Below, piece after piece: positions 3,537-5,554 of a stretch of 5,554 nucleotides of DNA. Position numbers and translations under genes: made by a program. Numbering within the stretch: the first letter of the stretch is position 1; every line of letters starts with the position of its first letter. The notes below the pieces were generated by a model that was not told the DNA's origin, ran no database searches, and saw only the letters and a program-made list of their open reading frames with translations. Location of the stretch: NCBI GenBank assembly GCA_045638465.1, contig JAZUBK010000031.1, forward strand, positions 1 through 5,554. Reading direction: 5' to 3'. The DNA comes from CAKVLS01 sp045638465 (GTDB lineage Bacteria > Bacillota > Clostridia > Christensenellales > UBA1242).

Positions 3537-5554
3537 TTAGTCGTCATCGGTCTCTATGGTATATGCTCTAAATGAAAGTTGCAATTGAACTGTGCTAGAA
3601 ATCAAGAATGCAGAACCTGGGTCATACAAAGCTTGGTTACCAACGTTGTACCAAATCGCAACAGACTCAGTTTTCCATACTTCGATCTCTATACCATAGT
3701 CGTATTCTTCTTGATGTAGAATTTGTACAAAGTCTTCATCATAGTAAGAAACTACTACTTTAATCGGAGTCCACTGTGCATACAAAATTAATTCTTCGCC
3801 CGGCATTATAGCTTCTGTTTCAAGCAATCCCGAAGAGCCATCGGCTGTCTTAGAATATCCACCTAGTGTATATCCAGTAGGCTCAGGAATTGGGCTTGAA
3901 GCAAGAGACTCATTAATTATAGAGCCAGTTGTTAAGCTGTAAAGTTTAAATGATGTACCACCATCTGGGTAGTTGTAGTAAACTCTTACATCATAAGCTT
4001 GTGCAGCCCAAACAGGAGTAAATGACAAGTCAGATTCAAACTTAAATACAGTTTGTTCTGAGTTACAAGCAACGTCTTTAATATATACCTTATCATCATT
4101 GCTATCTACAGAACCATCTTTCCTATAAGTAAATACCAGTCTATCACCAAGGTTTAGCTGTCTAGTATATGTATACCAGCCAGAGTTACCACTAATACTT
4201 ACTACCCTAGTACTTGTAGCAGAACCTGAAGGGTAATGATCTACCCACAAGAAGTCGTAGTTTTGCTCTGTCGATGTTTTGTACTTAAATGAGATATATG
4301 TTCTCTCTGTTGCAGTCAAAGTCAATTTTCTTTCAGAACTTCTATCATTAGTCTTGGCGTTATTTGAAGTAAACTTGTTACCAGCAATAAGCCATGGTTT
4401 TGTACTGTCATTTGCCAAAGTATATGGTGGGTCTTCGTCTATAGATCTGTCACCAGGTACTTTGTAAGTCTTGCCATCACTACCAAGCCAACCACTCAAT
4501 CTGTAACCAGGTCTTGAAATCATATTGGCAGTAAGCAATGCAGTATATTGACCATATTTAACTTGCATTGTAGTGTTCTCTGTATTAAATGTAGAGTTTG
4601 CATCTTTGTTAAAGGTCAAAGTATAAGTTGCCAAAGTATATACAATGTATATATCAGTGGTTGTTCCGCTAGACGCATAACCAAATGTATATGGGTATCT
4701 GTCTGTACTCTTATAATATTTCATATCATAAGACAACATATAACCAGAAGGTGTATAACCAGACAAGTAATTCTTCTTCTTGGTTGAGTCTACAGTAGAA
4801 GCCGCAGTCTCTAGATCACTAAAGATTGTTGCAAATGATTGGTTAGAAGTTATTGTATAAGAATAACCATTTGTAGCCTCTGGTGCATATTCACCATCAT
4901 AGGTTGACTTACCACCAGTTATAGAACCAGTATCTACGATATATTTATGAACATAAATAGTATAAGTACTTTCTTGCCATAAACATCTCATAGTAATATT
5001 TGATGGCATTACACCGCCAAATGCATCCGAAATCTCCGTCTTGGTTGGGAAGGTTCCTACCGAACTTGCGGTAAATTCTTTTGTAAAGGCTACACCACCA
5101 GATGCATTTAAGATTTCAAAGCCCTTGAAGATGTGTCCTTCTTTAAATGGTTTTACTTTCTTATAAATAGTTATCAAAGAGTCACCATAACCTACATTGA
5201 ATTGTGCAAGACCTTGGGTAATACCATCGTCTGTACCCATATATCTCTCGCCGCCATCAATATCGGCTGTCATTGTTATACCAATATTACCTTTGTACAT
5301 TTGGATATAAATTTTATGAGAAGTAGATGATCTACTGCTATATGTACCATAAGTACCGCTAGATTTTTCTGTATAGTAACCATCATTAGTTACGTTAAAC
5401 ATTGCTGCTTGTTCTGCTTGGAATGTAACTCTATATGGAGAGTTTACAAAACTTGCACCATTAGCAGGAGCATTAGGATATGTGAAGTAGTATGGTGTTT
5501 GTTGAGGAGCTAGGTAGTTATCTACGATAACTTCTGAGTTAGTGCTGTTGTTCA
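3537..5554 (-). CDS. Surface or secreted protein with Listeria-Bacteroides (InlB B-type) repeats, N-terminus outside the window
   Basis: The frame stays open from the TAA at 3537-3539 to the right edge, giving at least 671 residues. The ATG at 5402 is internal: 50 in-frame residues of the same Asn/Thr/Pro/Tyr-rich style precede it and no ribosome binding site is present. Numbering from the first whole codon, I see a B-type module at about 83-195 (FKEGHIFKGFEI ... LWQES), a less clear MucBP-like module at 196-308, a B-type repeat at 309-515 (GYRLSGW ... FTPVWA) interrupted by about 120 extra residues, a clearer repeat at 520-595 (GYTLGGY ... LYAQWTP), and a degenerate C-terminal module. Such repeats are known as stalk or adhesion modules in cell-surface proteins. 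The C-terminus (ETDDD) has no LPXTG motif, membrane helix or dockerin, so any anchor must be N-terminal, or the protein is released. Ligand unknown. Confidence 0.85.
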   Translation of the reverse strand, partial: NNSTNSEVIVDNYLAPQQTPYYFTYPNAPANGASFVNSPYRVTFQAEQAAMFNVTNDGYYTEKSSGTYGTYSSRSSTSHKIYIQMYKGNIGITMTADIDGGERYMGTDDGITQGLAQFNVGYGDSLITIYKKVKPFKEGHIFKGFEILNASGGVAFTKEFTASSVGTFPTKTEISDAFGGVMPSNITMRCLWQESTYTIYVHKYIVDTGSITGGKSTYDGEYAPEATNGYSYTITSNQSFATIFSDLETAASTVDSTKKKNYLSGYTPSGYMLSYDMKYYKSTDRYPYTFGYASSGTTTDIYIVYTLATYTLTFNKDANSTFNTENTTMQVKYGQYTALLTANMISRPGYRLSGWLGSDGKTYKVPGDRSIDEDPPYTLANDSTKPWLIAGNKFTSNNAKTNDRSSERKLTLTATERTYISFKYKTSTEQNYDFLWVDHYPSGSATSTRVVSISGNSGWYTYTRQLNLGDRLVFTYRKDGSVDSNDDKVYIKDVACNSEQTVFKFESDLSFTPVWAAQAYDVRVYYNYPDGGTSFKLYSLTTGSIINESLASSPIPEPTGYTLGGYSKTADGSSGLLETEAIMPGEELILYAQWTPIKVVVSYYDEDFVQILHQEEYDYGIEIEVWKTESVAIWYNVGNQALYDPGSAFLISSTVQLQLSFRAYTIETDDD
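4059..4430 (-). other. Jelly-roll-like domain nested inside a B-type repeat
   Basis: About 124 residues sit between the two halves of one B-type repeat, after KTYKVPGDRS and before ESDLSFTPVW. The pattern LTLTATERTYISFKYKTST, then NYDFLWVDHY, SGNSGWYTYTRQL and DRLVFTYRKDG ending in DKVYIKDVAC, resembles the beta-sandwich (MAM/jelly-roll-like) modules common in secreted Bacillota proteins. There the order is core strand, YDxL strand, GxxxWxxY strand, YxKDxS strand and DxxYIDNI strand. Domain identity is inferred from this strand pattern, and carbohydrate or protein binding would be a guess. Confidence 0.5.

Noticed and set aside
5400..5402. ATG as the start of the surface protein
   Set aside because: The frame is open for 50 more codons to the window edge with the same composition, and no AGGAG-like site precedes this ATG.

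Overview
The window reads as AT-rich chromosomal DNA (roughly one third G+C by eye) from a low-GC Gram-positive bacterium. A lineage within Bacillota/Clostridia, perhaps an uncultivated gut organism, fits best. The clues are a Firmicutes-type long bifunctional Rel protein, AGGAG ribosome binding sites, intrinsic terminators with long U-tracts, and a secreted-type protein built from Listeria-Bacteroides (InlB B-type) repeats. The taxonomic placement is inference; no rRNA or other marker gene is present.

There are three protein-coding genes, all on the minus strand, so transcription runs from high to low coordinates. From the right edge: (1) a large repeat-containing surface or secreted protein (3537 to beyond 5554), with its N-terminus cut off by the window edge; (2) a 560-bp non-coding stretch (2977-3536) with the terminator of gene 1, three copies of a GACC-N4-GGTC palindrome and several A/T-tract palindromes; (3) a Nudix hydrolase of the ADP-ribose pyrophosphatase type (2425-2976), whose terminator hairpin has the stop codon in its loop; (4) a 159-bp gap with a candidate promoter; (5) a full-length RelA/SpoT-type (p)ppGpp synthetase/hydrolase (103-2265); (6) a terminator, and then a second hairpin overlapping a perfect 16-bp palindrome at the left edge.

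Each gene is followed by its own hairpin terminator, so the three appear to be separate transcription units rather than an operon. The Rel protein would set (p)ppGpp levels and the Nudix enzyme would clear ADP-ribose or a related nucleotide. A shared role in nucleotide signalling or housekeeping is possible, but only adjacency supports it. The surface protein is unrelated to either.

The points most worth a second look are the GACC-N4-GGTC palindromes (TetR-type operators or a dispersed repeat), the extra domain nested inside a B-type repeat of the surface protein, and unusual residues in a normally well-conserved motif of the Rel synthetase domain. I did not find a clear multi-gene novel system.
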